Notes: generated from the letters alone by a model not told the origin. Counted from the stretch's first letter, positions 27,524 through 41,950 are shown. The stretch is DNA of 64,000 nucleotides from Isoetes taiwanensis (GCA_021234155.1 JAJEKV010000037.1:868001-932000), one strand, 5' to 3'. Program-made: numbers and translations.

Positions 27524-28330
27524 CACTACAATATAATAGGGTGTTTTTCGTCAGGTATAGCGTCAAACAAAGTGACACTATGTGTGTTCTCAAAGACCTA
27601 CTAAATGTCACAAGGTTGACGCTAAAAGTGTTATACTTTGATGTCATATGAACGTCAACTTTTGCATCAAGTATTGCGTCACGGCTACATAACGCAAAAA
27701 TGACATAATGACATTTGTGGCAATTGCATAGCATGTTTGTGTCGAGCTTATATCTAGGTTTATTCAATAATTGCGTCATATTTTCAGTCCTATTAGTCTT
27801 GACACAATGACTAAATTTGTGACAATTGCATGCCATGTTTGTGTCGAGCTTATATCTAAGTTATTCAATAATTGTGTCCTATTTTCTATCATATTAGTCT
27901 TAACACAATAACTACATTTGTGGCAAATGCATAGCACATTTGTGTCAGAGCTTATATCTAAGTTCGTCAATAATTGCGTCATATTCATAGCAAATTAGTC
28001 TTGACTATACCACTAAATTGGCATTTTTATCTTGCATTGATTGATATCTTTTACGTCATATTTGTAATTCTCTTATTACAATTGTATATCTTTTTATTAT
28101 GCAATTTATAACGAGCCTATTTTATTTTTAGAACATTATTTGATCTTTAATTATATAGTTATGGCAAATTAGTTTCCTTTTTGTAATATTTGAATAACAA
28201 AATTATGTCAATATTTAAGTCTTTTTGTGACATCTACATGTCAATTTTATGAGCACATATGTAACCATTGACAAATTTGTGTCCAAATCACAAGTCCCTT
28301 TTGTGGTAATTCTACGTTCAATTTTTGTCA
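27524..28330. repeat. CACTA left subterminal repeat array
   Basis: Many copies of TGTGTC, GTGACA and GCGTCA words. Three tandem units of about 120 bp lie at about 27,716-28,020, each containing a CATAGCATGTTTGTGTCGAG-like start and AATTGCGTC in the middle. Subterminal arrays of short motifs are where CACTA transposase binds (family knowledge). Confidence 0.7.
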
Positions 28331-28745
28331 TTTTTGTCTCTTCAATAAATGTTATCTTTTCTCGACAAATTTGTATTTTAGATGCTTTTTTTTTGTGTTC
28401 ATGCAAAATTGCTTTCATTTTGAATCTGGTTGTATCATGCATAACGAACAAAGGAAGAAATGATGAAATAAAAGTAATTGCACCAATAATAATAAGCAGC
28501 TTAATCATGATCAAATTAATTGACAAAATAAAAAACATTAATTTAGATTCAAATGGAACATCATGTTGCATTTAATGTACATTTGACACGGATCTTTATC
28601 GTTGGGCTCATTGCATTCTTTGCTTTCGCCTCTAGTTCCAAAAAAGAGCGTATGAACATTGCCTTTATTTTCACATCAGCCTAGAGTCTTATAATACATA
28701 TCCAATCATGATATATGGCCTCTTAGCCATTTGAAACCACCTCTA

Positions 28746-29170
28746 CTAAACTTTGAACAAGCTACCAACATCAGACAGAAGATCATGTATGGTCTCATAC
28801 ATATCGAGTAACACAAACAGCTTTTTTAGCGACTTTTTACTCAGTGCTATAGAATCCTCGGTACTCAGTAAATTACTAAAGCTGTTTGTAGTGACCTCCG
28901 CAAAACATTGTCTGCGGTAAGGATCGCAAAATACTTCAGTACAAAGTTCACATTCTGTTGTATATAACAGTTTGATTTGATGATACATTCGTAGCCATAA
29001 ATCTCATATCTGAATATATATAGAGAACTAGATTATAGCAATGCGTGTGTCTTGTATCCAGATCCCTATCTTTTATCCACCATTGCAAGTTTTGGACACC
29101 ATCTTCTTTAAAATTTTCAAATTCAAGCTTGGGCAGGGTTTGTTCCAGAACAGATGCCCAAATTTCACTG
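28746..29170 (-). pseudogene. EXO70 exocyst-subunit gene fragment inside the CACTA element
   Basis: On the minus strand, 28,746-28,970 reads CFAEVTTNSFSNLL, then SIALSKKSLKKLFVLLDMYE and TIHDLLSDVGSLF. This is the characteristic EXO70 segment in which a ...LF.LLDMYE..DLLP...LF pattern follows the C-terminal half of the rod. Upstream, in another frame (about 29,050-29,169), come LEQTLPKLEFENF and GVQNLQW, consistent with the preceding part of the family. EXO70 is a subunit of the exocyst complex, which tethers secretory vesicles at the plasma membrane. Here only about 100 codons remain, with a frame change and no flanking exons, so this is a captured or decayed fragment and not a gene. Confidence 0.7.
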
Positions 29171-29473
29171 CAATATATTTCACCATACTATCAATCACGG
29201 ATTTCACTGAAATCCACAACAATGCATACCTGTAGATCTTAACGTGCTAATTATGCGCTACAACAATCAACCGGCATGCAGCCTGGGAATAATTTCTGGG
29301 AAAAAAAAGTAATAAGAGTTTATGTAAAGTTTTGAAGGAAAGGCAGATGTACAATCTGAGTCCTGGAGGGCTCACGACCTGGACGTCTTCAGCATTATGG
29401 AAAAATCATTTAATAATAAACTTAGCAGCAAAATAAAGCCTAGATTTAGCTGTTTGGAGGAGAGAATTTGAGG

Positions 29474-30300
29474 TCAGAATGGTGGCAAGCCGTCCAGTAG
29501 GACAAAGAAACCCAAAAACCTTGTTCTTATCGGGACATATTCTTCACACCTTTGTTCTTCCCGGAGCTCCATCATAGAAGCCAGTGAAGCAGGGCCTCCA
29601 ATCTGCAAGTTCTGACCTCTGAGGACTTTGAGAAGAGAAGTAGAGAAGGGGGAAACGAGATAAGAGAGGCGGTAATCGGAAGCAGGAAACGCAGGAGATA
29701 GAAGCGGCAAGAGAAAAAAAGAAGAGCAGAAAAGCACAATGCACGATTAAATCTTGGCTTTAATCTCGACCGTTAACTTAAGGCCAAAGAATCTCAAGGG
29801 TTGGATCACAATCTCAGCCGTTCATCAAAGCCGTTGAAAGCGATGCAATTATATCATATGCCATTTCTTTTAAATTTCACCATGACAGTCCTATGGTTTT
29901 TTTTCGTTTTGAATCGTACAGTATAAATATCGAGCGAGGCATATATTGGACACCATCACGTCATCCCATGCTCCCATCCCATGATGACCCATTTTTTCCA
30001 TGGGGCATCAATTATGATTCCATTTAAACTCGGGTTATATTTCATACAAGATCTTTTTTTATCCTTAAACAAGTAAATCATACGTTCTAAAGACTCTAAT
30101 GGCCATGCTTCAAAATCCCTAGTTCCGGATCTCTGCCACAAAATTCGTTGCCGGGAACATCTACCATGAATCCAGTTTGGCACCTCTGCCAAGGTTTGGC
30201 TTTGGTTGCCACATCAACTCCATAGCTCGGCAAGTCTATCTGCATCAACAGTTCTGGCTCATCGGTATCACTAGCTTGGGGGGAGGGGGGAGATAACTTA
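29474..30300. other. Coding-like but unidentified debris inside the CACTA element
   Basis: Two minus-strand stretches read smoothly but match nothing I know. At 29,474-29,740 there is a Leu/Ser/Phe-rich start, then GGPASLASMMELREEQ. At 29,956-30,192 there is WIHGRCSRQRILWQRSGTRD and then WKKWVIMGWEHGM. They may be parts of captured exons. Confidence 0.3.
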
Positions 30301-31945
30301 GATGCAGCACATCACTTTAGCCTTCGAGATCCCATACATCGTCTAGACAGGCTAGTTTTCTAGTACTAGTCCAGGTCCAAGAGTCCCCCCCCTCTCTAGG
30401 AACTCAGCAGAGTAGGTACGGCTTCATCGAGATCAAGATTGGTTTTTACATGTCGTTATTCCTTTACTCAAGTCCATTTGTTCAGTTGAATTCCCCCTTC
30501 CAAATTTGTCTGTTTCCAGACATGACTCATAGTCCATACCCAGCATAGCACAGCCGACCCTTTTGCCTCTGCCCAGCCTTTTTTGCCCTTTCCCCAATGC
30601 AACCTTTCTATGTTTCCTTTGCCTACATTAGAAGGTTGATTTTCTCAGCGTAGATACTCCTCCATCATTTCGGAGGTGGGTTAATTTCTTCTAAAGGTTG
30701 GTTTGCTCGGTTAATTTTTTCTTTCAAGTCTGCTTGTTTCCAGATGGGGCTCATGGTGCCATTGATTCCCCAGACTGCTTTGGTCTTTCCAAGTTCAAGT
30801 CATTCCTCCAGACCTGTGGCTATATACTAGTCTCCCTCGCCAGGGCTGCTCAGTTTCTTCCTCAAGTCCGTTTCCCTCCAGCTATGACCCGAAACGCCAA
30901 GGATATGGCCAGAAAAGCAGCCAAAGCTCAGTCCAGTCCACCACCTCCACCTACTATAGCCTGGGACACAGATGCCTTGGGAACTCCTTTCACTTCAACC
31001 CTGCCAGATACCATCTCAGCCACGATTCAGATGATTCTGTATAGTTGCCCTTGGGAACCTAGCACTCTGGAGCTTCTCAAGCTCCTCATTGAAACCTTAC
31101 CTCTCCGAACTTCTCCACAGCCACCGATCACCTCTGTAGACATAATCCAAGTTGATGCCATGGTGCAAATCGAGCCAGAGATGTCTTCAAGCATCTTCCA
31201 AGTAGATGTCATGGTCCAATCTGACGTAGCCACTACCATATACAGATTTAGATGTAGATACGCAGGATGCAGCTTCGGACCATGCACATAGGCTAGAAGC
31301 CAGGGCCTTAGAACAGACACAGAGTATAGGTTTAGATCAGCCTCAGCAGAGCTCGGCACTTAAAATTGCATCTCCGTGGGGGTTGCGGAAGCAAGTTCAA
31401 ATTCATGTTTAGATACAGAGGCAGCTCCACGATTTTTCTCAGATACTATGCATATCCGAAGCCAAGGATCTTTTACAGCACAAACAATGGGCGTGCACCG
31501 GCCTGACAGGTGCATTTTTTGGAGTGCTGGTATAGGCTACATGTTTTGTAGCTTGGCAATCACCTTAAGGGCACTCACTTCTCGGTACAGGACCTCTCAT
31601 CGATCCAGCTAACTTGTCGACAAGACGAGCTCTGCAAGGTTCGAGAAACTAGGCTCCAGAAGAAATGGGCAGTATATCCCAGAGGCTCAGCACTCGTTCT
31701 TGATCAGTGGTCTGCAAACCCTGATCTAGGGTATTTCTAGGTGCCTCCCCACATTTGGTGTGCTCTTTTTTTTTTTTTTCTTTTCTTTTTTTTAAATTAA
31801 ACTTGTATGTTTCTTGGTTCTGTGGGGAAGCTTAGTACCCCAAGTTTTGTTTGGGCCTCGGCCCTTTTCTCTGTACCGTCATGGCCCGAGGGGGTCTCTG
31901 TGGACGTAAAAAATGTTATATTATCTTATCTTATCTTATCTAGAT
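30300..31945 (+). mobile_element. LINE-related retroposon fragment with (TTATC)n tail and ORF1-like frame
   Basis: The 3' end (31,880-31,945) reads GGGTCTCTGTGGACGTAA..., then TTATC units, matching the tail of LINE A. Upstream, 30,698-31,291 is an open frame of 197 codons. Its middle is MTRNAKDMARKAAKAQ followed by a Pro run, and its second half repeats IIQVDAMVQI and IFQVDVMVQS. No reverse transcriptase is present. It may be an internally deleted LINE with only an ORF1-like part, or a non-autonomous family using the LINE 3' end. The left boundary is uncertain. Confidence 0.5.
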
Positions 31946-32116
31946 ATTTGCCATTGTATGTCATGCTCCACCAAATTTTGCATATAAGCTAATCAGTATT
32001 TGTTGAATTTCGTATAGAAACTCTGAAATTCCTATCATAATTTTTCCTACCAAGCAAAAACTCGAAATGGAAAATAAAGGTTCTAACTGGAAATTAAAGA
32101 GACTAATATCCTGTTT

Positions 32117-32988
32117 TATGCCTGCCAAGTGGCATATTTGAGCCATGTCCCTTTGAGTCTATGTGGCATGTTTGAAATACGTATCCAGTTTAAGCCACGT
32201 CTTATGTTTTTTTTTTTTTTTAATAGTATGTAAAAAGTACATTTATTCAGGCTCCATAATAGCCAAATAGCCTAACCGTTGGAGCACAAAGGTTAATCCA
32301 AGTGCGAAGATAAGGGAAGGTAACCCTTATGACAATCTGTCCCAAGAAGTGATTTGATGATGCCCAAAAGATGATACCCCTTCAAGCTCCTCCAAAAAAA
32401 TGCAAGCAAACCAGGGTCTTATGTTTGAGCCACATGTAAGTTTGAGCCTATATGGCATGTTTGAGCCAAGTGTCATGTTTGAGCCAAAGTGATATACTCT
32501 AGCCTAGGGGCATGTTTGAACCTCAGAGCACAACATTTCAACCGTAAAAAAAACATATGAAATCATATGTCATCCCTAAAAAAAAAAAAAAAAAAAAAAA
32601 AAATCATTTGAGAAAACATTTTTATGACCCTAGTGGAATACTAGGGGCATGTTTGAGCCACGTGCCATGTCTGAGCCTAGGGCATGTTTGACCCCAGGGG
32701 TAATGCTTGAGCCAAGGTGGCATGTTTGAGCCTAGGGAATGTTTGATAGTAGGAACAATGCTTGAGCCTAGGTAGTATGTTTGAGCCTACGTGGTTGTTT
32801 GAGCCTATGGCATGATTGACCCTAGGGCAACACTTCAGCCTATATGGCATATTTGAGCATAGGTGGCATATTTCAGCATATATGGTATGTTTAAGCCGAG
32901 GTGTATTAGCCTATGTGGCATGTTTGAGCCGCATGTCCTGTTTGACCGGAGCTGACATGTTCAAGCCTAGGGGCATGTTTGAGTCTTG
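32117..32988. repeat. Minisatellite of GGCATGTTTGAGCC-type units
   Basis: Imperfect units of about 20-25 bp containing GGCATGTTTGAGCC(TA) repeat across the interval, with variants such as GTGGCATATTTGAGCC. Two interruptions occur: a retroposon at 32,210-32,415 and an A-rich stretch (32,545-32,625). Confidence 0.85.
32210..32415 (-). mobile_element. Short poly(A) retroposon nested in the minisatellite
   Basis: 206 bp read on the minus strand. It ends in a poly(A) run (poly(T) on the plus strand, from 32,210) with GAATAAATG about 30 bp upstream of the A run. Both sides carry the same 11 bp, GTCTTATGTTT (32,199-32,209 and 32,416-32,426), a target duplication typical of LINE-mediated insertion. 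No tRNA-like promoter boxes were seen, so it may be a retroposed transcript end or a SINE of unknown origin. Confidence 0.8.
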
Positions 32989-34780
32989 GGGGGGGGTATT
33001 ATACGCTAATGCCCATCTTCTCAGAGCTTGGTTCCCCTATCTGATCATTGAATCCTCCATTCAAGGATCCTGTTTCGAGCAGGTAAAAAAGAATCCAAGA
33101 TTGATCCAAGAGAGCTTATCAAACTGCGAAGCGTCCTATGGTCGATCGTGTGTACAAACCCAACCATTTTGTCGTTTGGGTAGTAAGGAGGCTCCAAAAT
33201 TGCGATTCGAATTTGCCATATCATCCAAAATGATCACATTACCCTAAGAACCAAGTTCCACGGTCAGTTTTATCCAAGAAAGAAACATGAACATGGCAAT
33301 ATTCCACAGGCACCACCTAGGCCTATTGACTACGAGTGTGTTACATGAGCTATTTTGGTGCTCCATGAAGAAGGTGTGGTCTTCTGCCCACAAAACTTGG
33401 TCCCTAGGGTAATGTTGACATTCTGAGTCCGTTCGCAAAGTTGATTCACATTTTTTGGAGTGGGGGAGCTGCTCGTCGATCGCCAAGCCCTTTGGGAGAG
33501 GAGTTTTGGGGCAAGCTGTTTCTGGGGAGTCTTTTAAGGGCCTTGGTCAAATCTGACTAGGATATAGCCTATGAAATGTGAACCTTGTGTTTTGCTAGTT
33601 TCTTGAAAGGTTTTCGTTTAGAGGTTCAGTTTTTGTCATTTGCACTTGGGACCAAGAATAGGGTCAAGGTTGCATACATTAAATACGAAAAAAGTATGAA
33701 ACATATGGAACTCTCTTTTATTTTTTTTGTTGCAAAAATATACGGATGTAAAGAAAAAAACGGTCAGTAGAAAGTCGTAGAAAAGTGATGCAGCCGCGAA
33801 AGTTCAGTGACTCGGCCACTGAAGAAATGAAAACTGACCATCCCAAATTTTCCCCGACATTATTGCTCTCGCAAAAACTGCTATTGAATTCGAAATAACA
33901 GGTCGGAAAGAGGATAAATTCAAAATTGATTCTGTCAGTTCCCCTTGCTTCGCATTTCCAATTGCGATCTCTCAACTAGCTCTTCATTTCATGCGACAGA
34001 AACTCGAGCTTCAAAACATAAACCCTTCAACAACCTAGCAACTGATAATGTTTATATTTCAGAGGCCTAGAGTTTTCCAAATCAAGTCGAGCAAGTCTTC
34101 TTTTATCCAGATTCTGACAATAATGATTGGTGAATCATTATGCATTCTCAACCTAAATCTCGTCTTGTGATTGGAATTCCTGCACCTAAAGATAACATTG
34201 GGCCAATATCTGATGATAAAGATCGGCAATTAGATCATATAGCAGAGACTTTATACCCATAATAGATAGGGAAGTTGATGTATCGCACTTTTACAATATT
34301 GAAGGCAATATTACGCCTATATAACATAATGAAGGTACAAATGACACATGACCTCAAGCACCAGATGTTGAAGAAGATACTGATTTCATTGTTCGATCTC
34401 CAATGATGATCTCTTCTCCACGAGATGAGGTTGGAAGTAATGGGCAACTAGCTAAGTGACATTGGCATTAATGAAGCATTTATTCACATTTTAATTTGCA
34501 TACAAATTTGCACTTATATTTGGATGATGATGAGTTGGACAACATTGAGCATGATATCGAAGACCAATTCAATGCTTTGCGTCAATTTAAGTTGAAGTTT
34601 TTACAAAAGTTTGCTCTAAGTTGCTTTCCTTGCAATTTGATTAGATATTTAAGATCTAAGGACATACATGTATACACACATAAATATTTATTGGATATAA
34701 TGTTTATGCAATATTTCTAATGTTATATATACATTTAGCATGTTATCATTAAAACCATGCAAGTCTAATTGATTACTATA
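32989..34780. other. Unassigned interior of the CACTA element
   Basis: No family recognised. Between about 34,150 and 34,650 short coding-like runs appear in several plus-strand frames (IPAPKDNIGPISDDKD; DVEEDTDFIVRSPMMISSPR; LDDDELDNIEHDIEDQF), separated by stops. They are acidic and look like remains of one decayed gene. Confidence 0.3.
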
Positions 34781-34799
34781 AAATTGCTATTTGCAAGGT

Positions 34800-35391
34800 T
34801 GTTTCCCTCATACTAGCTAGTGGCACTTTTGTGTCAAACTTAGCCCTTTTTGCATCAAGGTATTTATGTATTTCTACTTCACGATGTCACTACATTGATA
34901 CTTTATTTACGCAATCATGAGACATAAATGCTAAATCTAATAACAAAAAATTGATGTAAAATTGCCGATATGTTTGACACTATAAAATGATACACATGTT
35001 TTACAAAAGGTGACAAGAACCTATTGCAAAACATGACACAAATGTGTAACAATATTGACTTAAAACTTCAAAACTAGTGATGTTATAGTGGACACAAACC
35101 TATTGCTATACTTGACTTAAATTATGTCACAATCTTTTCGCAATACATGATGTAACCATCATTATAAAGCTAGTGAAAAAGTACCAAAATTTTGATATAC
35201 ATATGTCAAAAAAATGACGACACAACTATGTTGACACAAGTTTTGATGCAATCAAATTAATTTGGGTAACCAAAACACCAACAATCTTAAGAAATCGCAT
35301 TAAGAAAAAAACCAAAAACTTTTTCTACCAAACCAGAAAATCACAAATTAATTAATTAAGTAATTAATTAACAAGATTGATATATGTAGTG
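34800..35391. repeat. Second GTGTCA/TGACAC array ending in TGTAGTG
   Basis: TTGTGTCA, TGACACAAAT and ATGACATA words cluster here as in the left subterminal region. The stretch ends TATATGTAGTG at 35,391, which is a CACTA-like terminus. It may be the right end of a nested CACTA element, or an internal duplication of the end region. Confidence 0.55.
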
Positions 35392-35637
35392 ATGAGAATT
35401 AAATTTGAATCTAGTATATCTATGATGTGCATGGATTACAATTTTCGCTGTAACTTTTGTAACAACGAGTTTACTATGGGATAATTTCATTCCCCTGAAA
35501 CTTTTCTAAACAGCAGGGATAATTTCATTCGAGATAATTTCGTTCCTCTGTAACTTTTCTAACAGCAGGTTTAAGAGGCGGCTTACTCTAGGCGCCGCCC
35601 TTTTCTAACAGCAGATTTAAGAGGTGGCTTACTTTAG

Positions 35638-36034
35638 GTGGCGGCGATGATGAGCAGGTCTTCAATGGCGCGTGGGTTCCAGCTTCGGGCTTGCTCAGAC
35701 CGGGAGGAGCGAAATGCTGTGATGTATTTAGAAACCGTGATACCAACTAATAGTTTCTCTATGTTAGATTTAGAGAGATGTTTTGAGCATGCAATTTCTC
35801 CAATCACTAGAATCCTTCTAGCCTCTATTGTAGATGGGTTAGTAGATTCGTTTGAGAATTTCATGGATATCGCCTCTTCTGTTGCTGAAAATGAAGAAGT
35901 GTGCCAACATGCTAATCCAAATACAGTGTCTGATTTATCCATTCCAATCATTCAAGTAGGCTCATGGGCTTCAGAAACAGACGTGTGGGCCTCACAAAAT
36001 GATCTAAGGTCTCTGGAGAGAGCACAACAGTTGA
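35638..36034 (+). CDS. Hypothetical exon, unknown protein
   Basis: A 172-codon open frame of which about 132 codons (to AQQLKR) look coding. A CAAAAGGTATTT-like donor follows at about 36,036, after which the DNA becomes very AT-rich. The residues include YLETVIPTNSFSMLDLERCFE and VDGLVDSFENFMDIASS, with no signal peptide, membrane segment or known motif. It lies inside the putative CACTA element, so it may be a captured first exon or part of an element gene. The opposite strand also has an open frame over most of the same interval, which lowers certainty. Confidence 0.3.
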
Positions 36035-36159
36035 AAAGGTATTTATATATTTATTCTTTTAGAAATTTGTATATTTTTTTATTTTTACAAATTTCCTCTT
36101 TTTCTAACTTTCTACCATTCTCGAAACCTTGTGTCATGATTTCGATATCCGTGTGACGT

Positions 36160-38320
<2,161 letters not shown>

Positions 38321-38326
38321 CTAAGG

Positions 38327-38460
38327 CTACGTTCACATGCAACCATCGGCGGAGAGGGGCCCTGTTTTGCCCTGTGCTTTTGGCGATGGCAGATGATGGT
38401 GTGTGTGCCTTTTTACGTGATGGTGAGGGTTGCCATCGTGCATGTGAACCGGCTCCAAGC
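38327..38460. repeat. Short imperfect inverted repeat (possible MITE)
   Basis: The left end GGCTACGTTCACATGCAACC pairs with a right end whose reverse complement reads GGAGCCGGTTCACATGCACG. TTCACATGC is perfect on both sides and a CGATGGC core lies between. Total about 130 bp. TAA/TTA flanks are suggestive but not a clean duplication. Confidence 0.45.
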
Positions 38461-38599
38461 CTTAAAAATGGTGATAGCTTGATGACAGATTTCCCCATAT
38501 CTCCATCATTCGACCTCAAAGGTAAAGATTTAGATCAAAACTTGATGCTGCTCAAGGGCAAAAAGAACAATGAATAAAATGGATGAAATTTTGGGAAGG

Positions 38600-39700
38600 A
38601 CAATCAATAAGATAATAATAGGGCAAGGTGGAAAATAGAAAATCTAGAAAAGGAAAAAGATATGGAAAATAAAAGGGCACTGCTTTATTCAAGAACAAGG
38701 TAATACAAAGCTTCAAGGAATCTTCACATGGGGGAAAGAGGTCTCTCACTTCTCTTCCTAGGGCCTGCCACTACCCTTTCTCCATGGAAATTCAAGAGCC
38801 TAAAAGGAAGGAGAATAAGTTCCCTCAAGATATTTATAAATTTTTACATTAATCTCGACTGATGAATATAAATCTCGGCCTTGGGTTAGGGCTTAAATGT
38901 AATGATGCAATGATAAAAAATATCTCGAGGGGCAAGAAAGATGAATATAAAGTAATATTCAATGTTCATATTTTGGCAGTGCAAGACAAAACTGCCAATG
39001 ATGTGTGTAAGGTATAATGGCCAAGGCATAACAGAAGTGAGTGGTCCATAAATAGTAAGAAACAAAAAGTTTGTCAAAAATAACAAGTGGTAAAAAAGCA
39101 ACATGGGAAGTATGACGAAATATGGGAAGGCTAGAAAAAGAATATGGCAAGAAAATGATGGTAAAACAAAGGGGCAAGAAAAAAAGCAACAAACGAGGGA
39201 TATGATATGGCAAGGTAAAGAAAAAGAAAAAAAAAGTGGAAAAAATAGGAAAAAAGGGAGAAAAAAATTTCTTGGATGTGGGCAGTTATAGTGGACTGAT
39301 ATAGTGTAGTACGGATCTATGGAAGCAGCTCAGCATGAATAGAAAAAATGGGAGACATAATGGCAGATGAGCGGGCAGAATGGCTATAGTGACGAGTAAC
39401 TCTTTCTTTTCTTCAGTAGGGGAGATATGGCGACAAGAGCTTTCTTTCTTCAATTTTCTTCCACTGTTTGCCAACGAGAAGAATGAGGAAGGAAGAAGTA
39501 AGGGAAGAGGGAAGGGAAGAATAGAAGCATGACGAAAGAATGAGGAAAGAATGAAGAAGAAAAATAATCAAGAACATCATCGAAGAAGAAGAAGAAGGAA
39601 AGAGAGAGAAAAATTGAAATCTAGCCTAAACTATTCAATCCAAAAACCCATTCAATCTAAAAATCATGATGTACTAATCTTAAAAAGAGTGCTTGCACGT
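38600..39700. other. Purine-rich region near the right end of the CACTA element
   Basis: Long A/G-rich runs on the plus strand (39,100-39,270 and 39,480-39,620). Frames through it are low-complexity Lys/Glu or Phe/Leu and are not called as genes. Confidence 0.5.
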
Positions 39701-39988
39701 TGATGAAGCTCATAGCACTGAAAATCGCCCAAAATAGAGGAGAGAAGAAAGCCTAGAAGTGGACCCGGAAAAGCCGGCCCTCGCATGCGACATGCATGCA
39801 ATGTATTTTGTTATAACACAAATCTGACGAACCTTAAAATGTAGTGACACAGGGGTTGACGCAAAAACTCTATCCTCTTGTACAAGCAGTCCTGGCCAAA
39901 ATCCGTGAAGCTCTCGTACTCTGAAGGAACAAATGTTTCTTCGGCCTCTTTTTGTTGCCATAGCTTAGCGCGCTCGTCCTTGCAAAGT

Positions 39989-41950
39989 CTGACCAGATTC
40001 AAAAAACCAGGTGAGACAGGCTATACAAAATTGCAACATCTAAATAAAGCATTTGTTTAGTTCAAAAGATTCAGCACCTAGATTCAGAATACTTATTACG
40101 TTCGAGACTCCAAAATGGTGCATAAATAATTCAGCTTATCTGTAGAATCTTGGGTCCCTAATTTAATGCCACAAAGATGATCTATGATGTTTGTCAAATC
40201 CTCTAGTTTATATAAGTTTTTTTGAGTCACTAATGTATTGATTTGTACTTATTCACCTCATGGCATGTGCGATTGCTCTGATATGTGATTTATTTAGGCG
40301 ATAAACTTTTGCTTTGATCTTTATATATGAGGTTTCTTGTCAATTGTGCAAGTTTGTAGAAGGGCCCATTATATAATCTACCAACAACTAATTAGCATCT
40401 GAATCCCAATCTCCTATACTAAAAAATACGAAGTTTAATGTTCAAAAAACCTCTAATCCAACTACACAATCAATCCAATCCAACCCATTCAAGCTTTTTT
40501 TTTTTTTTTTTTTTTTTTTGTGTGTTCGTTTAGTTTTATGCAATTGAAAGTGACAAGGTTGATGCTTATAGGTTATTAATCAAGGAGATTGGAGGGGGGA
40601 GGGGGGCTTGTTCCACGGTGAGAAGCTCTTGGAGATACCATGCTGTTGAAATGCTGGAGAATGAGAGTTGCATCACGTGTAGTTGTGATAATTTTAGTAT
40701 GTTAAAGACTGACATAAAACAATATGAGGTTAATGATGCCATCTCAACGGCTGAGTAGGGGTGTATTATCGTTTGGAATGTGTTTTGATTTTTTCATGGC
40801 CATTAGATCAAAGCACAATTTGGGAAATATTCCCTAAGCATCCATATGAACCATCTCAAAGTCAAGATGGGGTCAAACAACCCCATGTTGACCCGATTTG
40901 TAAGGGGGCAATTAAAAATACAAATCCAATGGTTATCATTCTCACATCAAGCGTACAACACAACAAGCATGCAATATAGCAAACTAAACTTCTCACAACG
41001 AACCTTTCTTGCTTCTATTTCTTCAGGGGAATTAAACCTCTTGCTTCTGGTGTATTTCACCAGAAGACAGAGCAAAAGAAATACATGCACAACAGAAAAC
41101 AGAGCAACACCGACAGTAGAGCAAACATACCCTAAACAAAGAAACATAAGAATCGTTCCAGGCTTGGCTGCAAATCGACCTTGCTCCATTGCTCAGCGAC
41201 AACCTTGCCAGAATTAACAAGACCCGGCCCTAACAGGTTTTTCCTCTGTGGAAACCTCATTTCTTACTAAAACACTGCAGAAGAAGCGGCTAGAGCCCTG
41301 TAGTCGCCAATCCTGCTATGGTATGCTCTAAGGAGCGTGGCTTAAGCCTGCAGCAGAACACCAGAAACCTAGCTATGGTTATGGCCGAACATGCAACTGC
41401 GGCAGAGGCCTGGCCGCCTCCACAAGACCCGTCGCCGCCTTCCTACAAGAATACCATGTTGACAATAGAAAACATCTGAAACCCTAGATGCTCGTGCTTG
41501 GAATCCAGGGTGCCATTATCAGCTTATACGATATTCTGATACGAATACCAAAAATAACCTTCAAAAATCTTAGGTTATAAAGATACGGTTTGTGATTTCG
41601 GCCAGATTATGCAGATAACCATCGAGATGGCAGCATTAAGCTCCTTAAATCAGGGATGGAGAAGATTATCTGCAATCCTAGCCACCCATCCAAAGATCCA
41701 ACTGCCGAATTTGCAATGGGTGATTATCGCAATAATCTGCAGTGGGTTATCAAGATAATCTTCGGCTTCCCCTGTTCTTTGTTTTAACTCCTCTTGATCC
41801 AACGGCCATCAACTGTTGGATCCTGATAATCCCTGATCTAAGAGGATGTCTTACATGTTTTCCATGAAAAATGTAGAATAATGTATTACTAGTCTTATTG
41901 GATATCTGATACAGTTGAATAGCGAATATCTGATACAGTTGAATAGCGAA
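39989..41950. other. Upstream of the methyltransferase-like gene; no gene defined
   Basis: Poly(T) at 40,496-40,520. A minus-strand stretch at about 41,000-41,035 reads RFNSPEEIEARK between an AG and a GTTCGT, and could be a 5' exon of the methyltransferase-like gene. From 41,220 the DNA changes to a GC-richer unassigned repeat. It ends in a perfect 24-bp tandem duplication of ATATCTGATACAGTTGAATA plus GCGA at about 41,902-41,950. Confidence 0.35.

Noticed and set aside
27716-28020. CRISPR-like array
   Set aside because: Only three long, diverged tandem units with no unique spacers, in a plant-type context; they are transposon subterminal repeats.
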